Shown: positions 12,117-24,530 of the stretch, one piece after another
Position numbering within the stretch: the first letter of the stretch is position 1
Layout of the letters: every line of letters starts with the position of its first letter
DNA from: Ariolimax columbianus
Taxonomy: Eukaryota > Mollusca > Gastropoda > Stylommatophora > Arionidae
Assembly: GCA_036924085.1 (NCBI GenBank)
Contig: JAVGWX010000004.1
Coordinates: 15,775,454-15,839,453 of the forward strand
Direction of reading: 5' to 3'
Length of the DNA: 64,000 nt
Position numbers and translations under genes: made by a program
Notes under the pieces: model-generated
What the model was told of the DNA's origin: nothing
The model's database searches: none
The model's input: the letters and a program-made list of their open reading frames with translations, nothing else

Positions 12117-12794
12117 CCCGTTTCCTCTTCAACGGACTCGCAATGGCAGATCATTTCAATGATAGTATTTTATTGTTATTGGGACACACGACTTCATTGA
12201 AGATATGTTCCTTAGGAAACACATTTCCGTTACCTATTCTAATACCTATTTCCGTTTATTAGTTATCCAAGATTGATATTGGTACCGCAACAATTATTCT
12301 ATATGACGCCGAAATGCTCCATTTTTTTCTTATATTACGACGGACATGACTGTGGCATTTATTAATTTTACGGACGGCTGCTTTAGCTATTGCTGATCTG
12401 TTCTGTATTACTTTTCTCTTCCAAGCTACAATAACACTAGCTTGTATTTCTTTAATGCGACTATGCCCCGTTGTCTGACTTGTAATATCTTTCTATACTA
12501 TGTACTAACTCCCACTACCTTGACAATGAACAGATGTGTACATGTATCTACAAGAAGCTGCTTGTGAGCTAAATCTTGTTTTCAGTAAATGTTAAAGGCT
12601 TCAGACTTTGGAATTATAAATCACAGAAAAAGGGAAAAGAAAATACAACCTTTACACAAAATAGAAACACAAAAAGCGACAAAGTCAGTAAGGTGGTACA
12701 TTGACAGTTGTTTATCTGCTTTTTGTCTATATGCACAATGTTGCATTTTTTAAGAAGTTATATTTTGGAGAATGGGGGTAATTATGTTTCGGTA
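12117..12794. other. Unassigned DNA
   Basis: I see no gene, RNA gene or clear repeat in this stretch. Confidence 0.4.
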
Positions 12795-13047
12795 AATTGT
12801 GTTATCATTTTGAGAGACGTTCCCGTGTGAAACTTGCTAGTGCCTGTACCATGCCACGCATGGCGTGACGGGATCTTTTATTCTTTTGTAAGCAAAGTAC
12901 TCATTTACTTCAGGATCAACTCAAATAATAACGTAGGCGATACACTGCAGATTACTGTCGATGCAAACGGTTTTTATCCATACCATATTTAAATACTACT
13001 GTGAATACACGGAGAAGAAAACATTAGTAGCGATTGTTTTTGGATGA
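12795..13047. repeat. Copy A of a duplicated ~210-bp segment
   Basis: Positions 12911-13047 are nearly identical to 14126-14263 (shared 'AATAATAACGTAGGCGATAC' and 'GGAGAAGAAAACATTAG'). The adjoining 12795-12880 piece is present at the other locus in opposite orientation. It includes an S2-type SINE tail (GCATGGCGTGACGGGATCTT). Confidence 0.85.
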
Positions 13048-13833
13048 TGTTATTTGTTTCTAAGAACTTGTATACGATTTAGGTTGTTATCTTTAAGTGT
13101 CACGTATGTCATTGCATTTAGGTTAAAAAAACCAAGATCTCAAATGCATAAAAAAGATATGACATCTTTATGTCGCTGTGAGACAGAAGCATATTTTCTG
13201 GAGGTTGAAATATTTGATTTACTTTGGTAATTATTAATCAATTACAATAATGCTTTTTGTTTATGAGGGAAAACTGAAAGAGTTTATTTGTCACAAATTG
13301 TGCATAGATGTCTGGTATTTCTTAAATTTCATATAATAATATCAAATAGAAAACATATATTTTCAGTCCAACTTAGAAGTATATTTTGCATCAACAACAA
13401 AAAATAACAACAAAACAAAGAAAAACAAACTATCCACAGACTTATAATTTATGAAATATAACCGCATAAGGAATGTGCTTTAAGTTTTACAGTATGAAAC
13501 GACTTACATGTGACGGAGCGTTTTAGGTACAGAGCGTTTCGGGTACAGAGCGCTTCGAATAAAGTCTAGGGGCACAGGTGCGTACTTCGTAGCAAGGTAC
13601 ATCTGGCCGACAGCTTAGGTTACAAGTCTGCTATTCTAGAGGCACAGGTGCAAACCTCGGTTAGGAATAGGTTGATTTCTAAAGGTCAACGTAATCCCAT
13701 AAAAGACACTGGTGTAGGGGATGAAGTGTTAGAGACTTCATTGTGGGTGTCCACAGCTTGTATAGGGTAAAGGGGAGGGGGGATGTGGCCAGTTTCCGTC
13801 TTCGATACTTCTTTTTTCTCCTAGATGTGAGCA
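13048..13833. other. Unassigned DNA with a short local repeat
   Basis: No gene is visible. Near 13510-13660 the phrase 'GGGGCACAGGTGC' / 'GAGGCACAGGTGC' occurs twice, as does 'CAGAGCGTTTCGGGTA', suggesting a small decayed tandem repeat. Confidence 0.4.
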
Positions 13834-14070
13834 AGGGGGGGGGGGCCGGGATAGCACAGTGGTTACTACACTGGCTTCCCAGTCAGGCGATCAGAGTTCA
13901 ATCCACAGTTAGTGCGGGATTTTTTATGATCGCAAATCGGCTCCTGTGGTCGACCCAGCCGCATTCATTGGGTACCAGAAAAAAAAACTGGGAAATTAAA
14001 GGCGGTCGGCGTGATGCTACCACATCGCGGGTTACAACGTGGTGCTAACCGTTTGTTTACAAAAGAAAAA
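13834..14070 (+). mobile_element. S2-family SINE (tRNA-derived)
   Basis: The tRNA-like head has an A-box-like 'TAGCACAGTGGTTAC' and a B-box-like 'GAGTTCAATCC'. The body shares 'GGTCGACCCAG' and 'GGCGTGATGCT' with copies at 41.2 and 50.6 kb. The usual tail block is inverted here (AAGATCCCGTCACGCC), so the 3' end is rearranged. Confidence 0.75.
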
Positions 14071-14263
14071 AGATCCCGTCACGCCATGGGAACGTCTCTC
14101 AAAATGATAACACACATGATTTACTACAGGATTAAATCAAATAATAACGTAGGCGATACACTGCAGATTACTGTCGTTGCAAACGGCTTTTATCCATAAG
14201 CTATTTAAATACTACCGTGAATATACGGAGAAGAAAACATTAGGAGCGATTGTTTTTGGATGG
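14050..14263. repeat. Copy B of the duplicated ~210-bp segment
   Basis: Direct repeat of 12911-13047 over 14126-14263, with the preceding block 14070-14110 inverted relative to copy A. Confidence 0.85.
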
Positions 14264-15490
14264 TTCGCTACTTGTGTTTATTGTTTTAGGGTAAAGGGAT
14301 CATAAATACATTCAATATTGGATTAATCAGTGTCTGGCTTGGCTAAACACGAAATGTTACGTCTTTCGTCTGTTTGCTATAAGAGAAGTGAAAGTTCAAT
14401 GACAACATTCACTAACTTTGTAGTTTTGATAAACATAACTGTAGCAAAGTTATGAACATAAAATGTAGGTGTGACAAAAAAGTAACGCTTTTGTTTATTT
14501 GACTTCTATATTTATGTTATCCTTGTTTGCTTTATCCGTAGTATAAATAAATGGATTTTATGTGCGGAGATGACATTTCAGTTTAAAATTAAACGTGTCA
14601 TTTTAACATTTGTGCTTGTAGAACCAGACCATGATAATATTTTGATATGTCAACCATTGTTTTTACTCCATTTACTAGGGTATATTGCTGCTGTTGTTGT
14701 TGTTGTTGAAGATATTCTTACCGAGTAAATGTTGCTCTTGACGACGTTTCTTTTATGGTTGGTTACAATAGTTTTTCTTATATCCTGAGGCATAATTGAG
14801 AAGGTAGCCTTGGGTTGTCCTGATTGTAGCGCAATACAAGGTTCCTTAGTTAGATCACTGTGTATTACATTATCGATCTCGTTGGTTGGTCAGACTGCTC
14901 TGACACAGACTGTCTCCAGGAACCACGCGAGGATGGGAATTGAAGGTCTTGATAAATATATCTAGCTTGGCACTTGCCCTAGTTTTGGCTTCCGATCCTC
15001 CTGCTGTCATTGGTTAATAATGGTTACTGTCAGATCCTAGTTACAGAGATCGGAGTTTGGACTCCACTTGACGCGTATTCTATTTGGTGTGCAACTTATC
15101 CATTTGAGACTATCATCATAACATCTTCTTATGCTAAAGATAAGTGCACCGACTATCAAATCCCCATATTGTCATTCTCCATTTTGTAAGGTTTTAACAA
15201 TTCAATTTTTGGTTTTCTTTAGTTAAAAATAAAATGAGATATTTTTAAGCTTAATTTTCATTTGTGTAAGATAATGATTGTTATCATGCTATTAGTCGTG
15301 GTATTTTGTCCATAATGTAAGGGATACATTAGCATGTCTAGTTTTGCAGCATTCTATGAGCAATAAGTCACATGTACGACATATTCAGCACAAGTTTTGT
15401 TTGTGGTGCAGAACTTGACCATAGACTTTATCAAGGACATATTATCCGAAATCCTGTTAAGATACATCTGCTTTCTATGAATTACGAAAG
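14264..15490. other. Unassigned DNA with a (GTT)n tract
   Basis: A short GTT microsatellite sits at 14687-14709. Otherwise nothing recognisable. Confidence 0.45.
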
Positions 15491-15492
15491 AG

Positions 15493-15494
<2 letters not shown>

Positions 15495-15540
<46 letters not shown>

Positions 15541-15818
15541 AAAATGTTAAAAATTGCAAATTGACACGCCAAGAGCTGAATTGAAATAGAGAAAAGTAAT
15601 GAAGCGAAACACAATAAACGGCAAACAGCCAAAGAAAAAAAGAGATGTGAGATAGTGAAAAAGAACGAAAGAGTTGGAGACGATAGAAATGTGAAGTGCT
15701 GATAAATAGTTTTATGAAGAGGAAGAAACATATTTGAAGTGAATTATTAAGGAATGGACAATGAATACCCAATTCCCCGTGAGTGTTTGTATGAGTGTGG
15801 TCTAGAGAGAGAGAAAGG

Positions 15819-15846
<28 letters not shown>
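15495..15846. repeat. Two (GA)n microsatellites
   Basis: GA runs at 15502-15534 and 15803-15846. Long antisense frames over them are serine/leucine low-complexity artefacts. Confidence 0.95.
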
Positions 15847-15849
<3 letters not shown>

Positions 15850-15850
<1 letters not shown>

Positions 15851-17355
15851 TAGAAAGTGATAGAGGCGACTGATCGAAGACATTCACACGTCACATGGTT
15901 AAGTTTTTAGTCCTGGACGTCTGTCTGAAGTAGCCCAAGTCGAAGCATGTTTTCCCTATAGATGATATCAGCCTTCTTCTACACGAATTCTTGTCATTTT
16001 GTGGCACTGTCTATTTCACATCCTTCCATCATCTTTAACATCGTACAGAAGTGATGATTTCACCTGGCAAATGATATCGCTAGAAGACAAGAGGAGGTAT
16101 GAACTTTCGTGTGTCCTATGTACTAAAGTTGCTTATTTCAACCCAAACGTCTGTAATATTTATTTAACCTCGTTAATCCATATTTTCTTGATCTTCCACG
16201 TGATATAAAGCTTTGCTATTTGAAATTATTGGTCAATTATCACGTAACAAGTATATCAATATTCGTCAAGGCACAATTATAAAAACATACGTTACGACAA
16301 AATCGTCATCGTCATGGATAACGAACAGCAATGAAAATATATAACTAAAGTTATGAGTACGTGCTACTGGTCGATTGGTGACATTCTATTAAGATGTTTG
16401 TAGACTTATTTGGTATAATTTCCATTGAACCATCTTCGTGAAACAATTTTAGATGCTCTATGTGACACTGTGATGACTGATTTACTTAGAAAAAAAATAC
16501 GTTCAGCAGGATAATCTTCTTCTTCTTCGGCGTTCATCCTGACAAGGACGTTATGTTGTAATTTACAGCGAAATTGCGATATACGCAATTATCGGTCATG
16601 CAAATCCGGTTTAAACTTTTTTGTGTATACGGTCTGTGTTTCACTACGATCTCAATTCTCTAAACCAAAATGCACTACTGCAGTCTGTTTCCTGGGCCAT
16701 TACTTGGATGCAGAAAAGGGTCTTGGCCAGATTTGGTTTGCTTACCCTAATGCAAACAGCCTGCTATGAATTGATGGATGCTGTCGGCTCATTAATTTTA
16801 CTGCTTCTTCCGTCCGTAACAAATATGAACTTTGGTGACCTGTTTGTCTATGATTCTCTTGTAAAATATAGCATTTGAACATGGGTTGACGTTGAATGCC
16901 TCTCTAATTCGTGGAGTCATTGGCTGGAACTCCTGAATGAAAGTCATGAAAGGATAGCTGCGTGTCGTTGGTGGACAAGGCTTTGATCAACTTCTGGCAG
17001 TTTTGGGAAATTCTTTGCCGCATTAAAAAAAACTTTTGACATAATAATTCAAGATTTTAGACGAGGCCAAGATTTCTACCTCCTATTTCTTCCTTAAATC
17101 TATCTTCGCGTTTTGTTTATCTTCTATCATTATGTTTTGCTATATTTCTTTTTGTACTAACTTTTTTCTGATCTCTTACCGCGTATACATTTCATTATAA
17201 ATGTAGCTGTTTTCATTATTTTACTATATCCTTTGAACTATGTTCTCTTCTCTCGTTCCGTCTGACAGTTTCAATGGGTCACTCACACTTACTGTAACTA
17301 TTCACTAACAAAGTCTTCTCCTCTCTTGCTATTTTGAAACTGACTGCAATAAAAG
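15850..17355. other. Unassigned DNA
   Basis: An 85-codon open frame at 16621-16878 (+) has hydrophobic strings but no family I recognise and no splice context I can defend. The rest shows nothing. Confidence 0.4.
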
Positions 17356-17359
17356 AACA

Positions 17360-17800
17360 TGGAAGTCATAGTCAAACTGTTTAAATCATTAGTGTCACCT
17401 ACATTGGTGTCCTTATCATGGAGTGCATTTAGAGATGCTAGAAAGGTTACAAAAAAGAGCAGCGGAAATGATGGTGAGATTCCACAATTATAATTATGAG
17501 GAAAGAGAAAAAGGGGTTTACAGTGCCTAAGAAGAGAGAAGGATTCGAGGTAACTTAATACAAGTTCAAAATCAATCTAAAAGACAAATTAGAGCATACC
17601 AACTTCTTCAGAGCACAACCGGCTACAAGAACAAGAGGGCACATCTTCATATTGTTTATAGACAGTCCAGATTAGATACATGATATATTCATCTAGTCAA
17701 AGAGTGGTGAATGCTTGGAATGCATTGCCACATGATGTGGTGGAGGTGGGGTCAGTTAATGTGTTCAATAATAGATTGGACGCTCACATTTATTGTTAGA
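17360..17800 (+). pseudogene. CR1-like LINE C-terminal remnant
   Basis: Frameshifted + strand translation follows the CR1-type ORF2 tail: 'VKLFKSLVSPTLVS', a 'LERLQKRAAEMM' equivalent, 'RGNLIQVQN', 'TRTRGHI', 'SQRVVNAWNALPHDVVE'. At least three frame breaks are present. It parallels the better copy at 19.7-20.3 kb. Confidence 0.75.
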
Positions 17801-17879
17801 ACTGGTGGAGTGGAATAAACTGGTTGTGTATAGACTCTGTAGTGACTTCTAAACCCCTATAATGAATTTAAGTAACATG

Positions 17880-19080
17880 TTTCGCAAACTCTTTCTTTTT
17901 ATTACACACCTAATGAATTTACTTTGTACCTTTCTAATTTTTCACACTATCCTTACAAACTAATAGTAACATTTAGAAAGTGATAAAGTGATATACATGC
18001 GTTCAAATCTGGGAGTGCAACTAACAATGTGCTTTCAACTCGAAATATACGTCCTCAAATCATGCAGACAACATATGACATCTCAGAACAAACATTCAGT
18101 CCTTGGCTTTCTCACTGTCGAAATGTTCCTACAAACAAGGGAAAAGTGACAGGTTAAAGTCTTCGGTTTATTAAAACCAGAATTCCTTGAGCAACATGAT
18201 GTAGGTAAGTCCTATCTATGTGAACAAAAACTTTGATTACAAACCAGGTGCTGCTTTCTAGGTTATGCGATGGGAGTCGAATGCTAGACTTAATTAACAC
18301 GAATAAAACCATTTATAGAAGCCGGACATTCCAGGCAGAAAGTCCGGTTTATCGAGGTTCAACAATAAAATGCGACACAGTCCATCTTACGCACGAAATA
18401 AAGATAAAAACCAGGAAAAACAAGAACTAAAAAAAAATGGGAATCCTATTCAATTTAATCTCCACTCACGTCTTCCACCACACCGCCATCCCATTACAAT
18501 GATATTGATTGCTCCACCGGGCGGTTTAATTCCTTTTACCAATTCAGGAAACAGGTAAATCGGTTCCACCGTTCATTGATTCAATCAGCGGACGAAAACA
18601 TTCTTAAGCTTGCATGTACGGGCGTCCGTCTACACGCAGACAAAAATACGGGGAAGAATCAAATCATTTTTGATGAAGAAATTGTCATCCATGTTTGTTC
18701 TTTCACAACATATATTGTGTTGCTTACTTATTGAGTTTCTTGGTTTAGTGGACACTAGAAGTCAGCTAAGGAATGTCGTTCAACTACAACGACCGTCACG
18801 CACCAGTCGTCCCAGCTGAAACGGTTACCTGGCATACGACTAGGGAATTAAAAGGCAGCGAGGAAATGAGCTAGGCACCATAACTCATACAAATTGTGGC
18901 TTAGTATACTGAAGTCTCTAACAACTTCATTTCCTAACAGTAGTGTAACTGCAATGCGACAAACATTTATTTTTACTATAATAGTCAGCCAGGAAACTCA
19001 TCCAGAGAAAAGGACTCTCCAACATGGATATTTAACACCTCGCATTTAACACGGACACTTCGGCTTTTTAGTTATGGGGG
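17880..19080. other. Unassigned DNA
   Basis: Short open frames near 18233-18819 (+) show no recognisable domains. No RNA gene or repeat is evident. Confidence 0.4.
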
Positions 19081-19089
19081 ATTTGTCAT

Positions 19090-19280
19090 TTGTTGGTTGA
19101 CCGTTAGATTTGTGTTTGTTGGCTGACCATTAGAAGTGTGTTTTGTTGGTTGACCATTATATTTGTGTTTTGTTGGTTGACCGATAGATTTTTGTTTTGT
19201 TGGTTGACCGATAGATTTGTGTTTTGGTTGTAGTACATTAGATTTATGTTATAATTGTAGTACGTTAGATTTATCACATG
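19090..19280. repeat. 27-bp minisatellite
   Basis: Units beginning at about 19092, 19118, 19145, 19172 and 19199 carry 'GTTGGTTGACCGATAGATTT'. Related 'GGTTGTAGTA' units continue to about 19280. Confidence 0.85.
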
Positions 19281-19436
19281 ATCTAATTATATTATTTTCG
19301 TGGTCAAAATTGGCATTTTGGGCATGTCTACTGTTTGTAGTACATTAAAGCTCTATATTTGCTGTAGTAGATTCGATTTGTCAATTTATGTTTTTTAAGC
19401 GTATATATTTTTTTTTATTTTTGGTTTTCGTTCGCT

Positions 19437-19672
19437 TACTACTCTATTGCCCGAGGCGGTGTTGGTTGCACTATGCTTTTATTTTACGCCTGTCGACCCA
19501 GTGCATCCGACTTGGTCATCCATTTTTGTGTAAGTCTGTTTCCTTCTGCGTTTTCTAAGGGTTTGCTTCCCCCGGTTAGCGGCCGCTGCTGTGACTGAGA
19601 AGCGAATCCAGCTCCTTCGGATTATGAGCCGTGTCACTAAACCACTAGACCACTCCGTCTCCGTCTATTGAA
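19437..19672 (-). mobile_element. S1-family SINE (tRNA-derived)
   Basis: On the minus strand the head reads 'GTGGTCTAGTGGTTTAGTGA' (A box) with a B-box-like 'GGATTCGCTTCTCAG' about 40 nt on. The body and tail match copies at 34.7 and 36.1 kb (cysteine-like spacing; 'GACAGGCGTAAAATA'). Confidence 0.8.
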
Positions 19673-19689
19673 TTAATAAATTAGAGTGG

Positions 19690-20285
19690 TCCTATGTTTG
19701 TAGGAAATGAGACTTTGATGTTGGTCTCAGTATTTCAGAGCTGCCTATTAAATTTATTAAGCTTGAGTTTTATATTAGGTTCAGAAAGTTATAATGCAAT
19801 GTTAGGGATGATAAAAAGAAATGTTAAACTTAGGAGCAAGAAAGTGATAGTCAAACTGTATAAAGCATTAGTTAGACCTAGATTGGAGTACTGAGTACAG
19901 GTGTGGAGTAATTATCGTAGAAGCGATATAAACATGCTGGAAAGATACAAAAAAGAGCGACAAAGCTGATAGTGGGATTTCAGAATTACAGTTATGAGGA
20001 AAGACTCAGAAAAACCTGCCTACAGTGTTTTGAAATGAGAAGAATTCGAGGTGATTTAATACAGGTTTATAAGATTATCAATGGAACGGATAGATTAGAC
20101 TATAACACGTTTTTCAAAATACATCTACCTACAAGAACAAGAGGGCATAGCTACACATTAACTAAAGAATGGTCCAGATTAGATTCAAGGAAATATTTTT
20201 TGTTAGTCAGAGGGTGGTAAATGCTTGGAATGCACTGTCACATGAAGTAGTAGAGGCAGGAATATTTAAAACATTTTAGAAAATT
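19690..20285 (+). pseudogene. CR1-like LINE C-terminal remnant
   Basis: The + strand encodes 'VIVKLYKALVRPRLEY', then frame-broken 'NMLERYKKERQS', 'YEERLRKTCLQCFEMRRIRG', 'DLIQVYKIINGTDRLDYNTF', 'PTRTRGHSYTL' and 'RVVNAWNALS'. This is the characteristic end of CR1-type ORF2 after the reverse transcriptase. An in-frame stop after RLEY and later frameshifts make it non-functional. Confidence 0.85.
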
Positions 20286-20289
20286 GTAT

Positions 20290-21235
20290 ATTGGTTGTAG
20301 CAAGTTATTGTTAATCGATTTTTAGTAAGTTAGGGTTGTTCATTGATCTGAGAAGCTTAGAGTGTTCCTTTCGTTGTATCAAATGAGAATTGCATATTGA
20401 TTGTAGTATGTTAGAGTTGTAGCTTTAGTTAATGTAGTTAGAGTGTTCTATTGGTTGTATAAAGTGAGAATTACTTTTTGGTTGTAGTATGTTAGAGTTG
20501 TAGGTTGAACCTAATGTATTTAGAAGTGTTCCATTGGTTGTAATATGTGAGAATTGCTTGTTGGTTGACGCACGCAAATGTTACCGATTGATTTGAGCAC
20601 GTTATATTGTTCCATTGGTTGTAGATAGTGGGAATTACACATTGGTTGTAGAGATAGTGAGAATTACACATTGGTTGTAGATAGTGGGACTTACATGTTG
20701 GCTGTGGCACGTCAGTCAGAGTTTTCTATTGGTTTTAGTGTTTGTTTGTTCCATTGGTTGAAGAATGGAAAAATTTATGTTGGTTGCGGTAGGTTATAGT
20801 GGCATATTGGTTGTAGAGAAAGTGAGAATTGCACATTGGTTGTAGAAAGTGAGAATTACACATTGGTTGTAGAAAGTGAGAATTACATGTTGGCTGTGGC
20901 ACGTCAGTCAGAGTTTTCTATTGGTTTTAGTGTTTGTTTGTTCCATTGGTTGAAGAATAGAAAAATTTATGTTGGTTGCGGTAGGTTTTAGTGGCATATT
21001 GGTTGTAGAGAAAGTGAGAATTACACATTGGTTGTAGAAAGGGAGAATTACATTTTGATTGTAGTTAGTTAGAGTGGTACATTGGTCGTAGAAAGTGAGA
21101 ATTGCACATTGGTTATAGAAAATGAGAATTGCACATTGGTCGTAGAAAGTGAGAATTGCACATTGGTTGTAGAAAATTACAGTTTTACATTGGTTGTAGA
21201 AAGTAGAAATTGCATCTTGGCTGTAGTTTGTCAGA
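20290..21235. repeat. 27-30 bp minisatellite with a ~190-bp superunit
   Basis: Repeats of 'ATTGGTTGTAGAAAGTGAGA' and relatives run for about 950 bp. A complex block starting 'CATGTTGGCTGTGGCACG' occurs at about 20695 and again at about 20885, so 190 bp was duplicated as a unit. Confidence 0.9.
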
Positions 21236-21439
21236 CATAAGCAAACACAATAATGTATAGGTAAAAAGAAGCACTGCAAAATGTAAGGAACGCATTCAGC
21301 TGCTACTATAAGTGAGTTTTAATATTCCTAGTTTGACCACGATACCATGTACTTGTATAATCAAGATAGAAACTGCCTTTGTCCGCACCTGATTGCATAA
21401 CCGTCTTCAGTATCAAACACATTTGGTGATTTGCTGAGC

Positions 21440-21782
21440 AGCGCATGAGCTGCAGTGGTCATCGACTCATAGCTGACTGTTAGCTCCAGGGCCAGCGAAC
21501 CAGAGCTGCCAAGACCCTTCTACACCTCCACGCGGTGATCCTGGATAACAGACTGCAGCAGGGCAGACTGGCTAAGGAGAAGGGATCGAAGAGGGAATGC
21601 TAACCCGGTACTAAAAAAATGCTTGCTGAAGTCGGACGTGTTGGACCGAAAGGTGCAAATATCGCAGTCAAGCTGTAAAATACGACACAACGCATTCCGT
21701 TCTGTGGACTACATTCTGCTACTTAAGCCCGTTCAGGGTTTGGTAGCGGGAGATTGAGAACGAACGAAGCCAAGCCAAGCCA
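21440..21782 (+). mobile_element. Dispersed element R, near-complete copy
   Basis: It shares 'CAGGGCCAGCGAACCAGAGC', 'GGACCGAAAGGTGCAAATAT' and 'AACGCATTCCGTTCT' with copies at 28.5, 38.1 and 47.3 kb. It ends 'TTGAGAACGAACGAAGCC'. No protein coding or tRNA boxes were seen. It is a non-autonomous repeat or a LINE 3' UTR. Confidence 0.8.
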
Positions 21783-21943
21783 AACACATTTGTAGTCTTC
21801 CATTTTATTGCAGTTGCTCACTCTTGTTCATTTTGTCTAGTTTTCTACTATCTTTCTTGGTCAATTGTTTTATTTCTCAATTAATCCGATCAGTTAGTTA
21901 AATGATATGTTTTTTAAACATCTTCTGTCTTCCTCGGGACATC

Positions 21944-21955
21944 ACAAATGTATTT
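21944..21955. repeat. Target-site duplication, left (N1 LINE)
   Basis: ACAAATGTATTT, identical to 22779-22790 across the truncated LINE. Confidence 0.9.
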
Positions 21956-22778
21956 CTTCTTCTTCTTCTGCGTACGCAGTCAGACAGTAACCATTATTTT
22001 TTCGAAAAAAGCGGCGGTCATCCTGAGGCTGTCGCCACTGCCATAGAGCTTGTCTTGCAGTTCCACTGGTAATGGCCACATCTGCTCTCTCTGATCCTCG
22101 TATGTCGGGCAGTTCTGCAGCAGATGTTCAGCGGTCATTTTACCAGTACCGCACGGGCATTCGTCGGTACACCCTATCTTCAATTTGTTGAATAGGTGGT
22201 ACCTCAGTCTGTTGTGGCCAGTGCGAAGTCTGAAGACAACGATCTGCTCTCTTCGGTTCAACTGGTAATAGGCATCGTTTTTGGTGTAACCAGTATGTTC
22301 GGTTTCCCATTTGGTCATGTATCTGGCTTTGATAAGCCGTTTTGACTCTTCGTACGTCATACTGGTATCTGTTTGTGGTAGTCTTGCACCTTCTTTTGCC
22401 AGTCTGTCTGCCTCCTCGTTGCCTTGGATGTTGCAGTGTGACGGAACCCACTGTACCACTACCCTTTTTGGTGCGGACTGCTGGCACAGTTTGCAGAGTG
22501 CTGCTCTTAAGTCATTAAGATCAGTGTTTTTCTGGCTTTTTAGCGCTGTGACTACGGCGAGTGCATATGTCAGCAGGACTATATGGCTCTCATTTTCACT
22601 GTGTGTCACCATTTCTTCCACTGCCGCCCTCAGTGCCTCTGCCTCCGCTCTGAAATTGCTTGTGTACTTACCAGTAGCGAATGACAGTGTTATTTTTCTG
22701 CCATTTGGTAGGTTCAGGAATGCTCCTGCCCCTCCGTTCTGTGTTGTGTTTGTTACAGAACCGTCGGTGTATGCATGG
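21956..22778 (-). mobile_element. N1-family LINE, 5'-truncated, RNase H domain
   Basis: A minus-strand insertion beginning at the RNase H domain and ending in the family's (GAA)n tail (read as CTT at 21956). The open frame (about 267 codons) shows RNase H motifs: 'AYTDGSVTNTTQNGGAGAF' with the first aspartate, 'NFRAEAEALRAA' with the glutamate, 'VQWVPSHCNIQGNEEADRLA' with the late histidine and aspartate, then 'CPCGTGKMTAEHLLQNCPTY'. In 'LLTYALAVVTAL' the expected second catalytic aspartate (LLTDA in the 58-kb copy) is tyrosine, so the domain is probably inactive. A 12-bp duplication brackets it, proving a single target-primed insertion. The start codon comes from flanking DNA. Confidence 0.95.
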
Positions 22779-22790
22779 GACAAATGTATT
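22779..22790. repeat. Target-site duplication, right (N1 LINE)
   Basis: ACAAATGTATTT, the partner of 21944-21955. Confidence 0.9.
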
Positions 22791-23635
22791 TAATTCCAAT
22801 AAGAGATTGTATCCAAACACGTCTTTTATCTCAACCGAGGTCAATCAAGGAATCACTTTTCCTTCCCTAATAACAAAGTAAGATATCATATTTCTCCTAT
22901 CAAACTCATAAAGGAAAAAGCATAATATACCTATATTAATATGAAAGATGAAACCAAAAGACATTTTACTTGATTGACAATCGATTACTATATTTAAATA
23001 TTTGCATTAGTCTATAATTGTCTCCTATCATTAAAATGTCATATATTTTACGACACATGAAAACTTCACTTTGTACTATTGTTCATAAAATTCGGAGCAC
23101 AACTTTCAAATAAATCTTCAGCTCCAATATTTCATAACACTCACTTTAACAACGTACTCCAAAGTGTTTCTTCATTCAGTTTTGAGAAAGGTAGACCAGT
23201 TTCAATTTGTATATTTATGTCCGTGAAATTGGGTGCACAAATTCTTGCCTTTCTCGTTAAGATTAAATCTCCCGCTTCTCTCCGTGACTTGTATGTATCT
23301 GTGCCGGGAAGTCCATATACACAGCGACGGTGTGTGCCTTATTACTGACTGCCTGCAAACTTCTTGTGTATTGGAATGAGTTTAATATGCTTGCTATCAG
23401 ACAAACTTCATAGATTTAAGAAAAATAGCCAATTGTCGATTCTACATTCTTGAATTATTTCTTGGGCTCAACGCAGAAAGCGACACAAAAATGAAATGAA
23501 CACGGGGCAGATCAAGTTAAAATAGGAGATGGAGAGAGCTTGGAAAGAAAATTTCGGAACTACGCAATATTGAATACAAGAAAATAATTACACCATGAAA
23601 TTACATGGAATTGTTTAATATCAATCCCATCAATG
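22791..23635. other. Unassigned DNA
   Basis: An open frame at 23079-23348 (+) has no recognisable domain. Nothing else was seen. Confidence 0.4.
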
Positions 23636-23639
23636 AAAG

Positions 23640-24430
23640 AATAACATAAACATACACACAGGCACATTCTCACGGACAGTACGACACATATAGACACGAA
23701 TGCACTCCCACACATCCTCACAGATAACAACATACATACACATAAATTTAAACAGATAGCAAGAAATAAACAGACACATACACACACAATCTCTTAGATA
23801 ACAAGAAACATACACATTCTTATTCACACATTTTCTTATATACATCATGAAACATACATGTACATACACAATCACACATTTTCTTACACATATCATGAAA
23901 CATACATGTACACACTCACATTCACACATTTTCTTACACACATCATGAGATATACATGTACACACACATTCTCACAGATAGCAAGAAACGTACAGACACA
24001 TTTATATACATTCTTATAGATAACAAGACACTTACATACATACACATATTCTTACAAACAACAAGAAATATACAGGCACATACACACATATAGTTTCACA
24101 GACATCAAGAAACATAAAGGCACCCACATACACATAACCTCACTGACAGCAAGAAACATACAGACACTCATATACGCACATTCTCAAAGACAGCAAGAAA
24201 TATACAAACACTAATTTACGCACATTTTCACAGACAGCAAGAAATATACAGCCACTCATATACACACACTCTCGAAGACAGCAAGAAACATATAAACACA
24301 CGCATACACGTATTATCACATATAACAGAACCATACAGACAAACACAAACTTATTCTCACTGACAGCAAGAAACGTACATGCGCATATATACACATTAAC
24401 ATAACAAATAGCAGAAACAAAACAAAAAAC
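23640..24430. repeat. ~45-bp AC-rich minisatellite
   Basis: Diverged units contain 'CACATTCTCACAGACAGCAA' followed by 'GAAACATACAGACAC'. Antisense open frames rich in Cys/Val are artefacts of the repeat. Confidence 0.9.
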
Positions 24431-24530
24431 ACACACACGCACGCACGCACGCACGCAAAACACGTACGCACGCACGCACGCACGCAAAACACGTACGCAC
24501 GCACGCACGCACACACACACACACACACAT
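24431..24530. repeat. (ACGC)n / (AC)n microsatellite
   Basis: Two 'GCACGCAAAACACGTAC' blocks separated by ACGC runs, then a pure AC run. Confidence 0.95.

Noticed and set aside
16621..16878. Possible exon
   Set aside because: Hydrophobic strings only. Frames break quickly, and no family or consensus splice sites were recognised.
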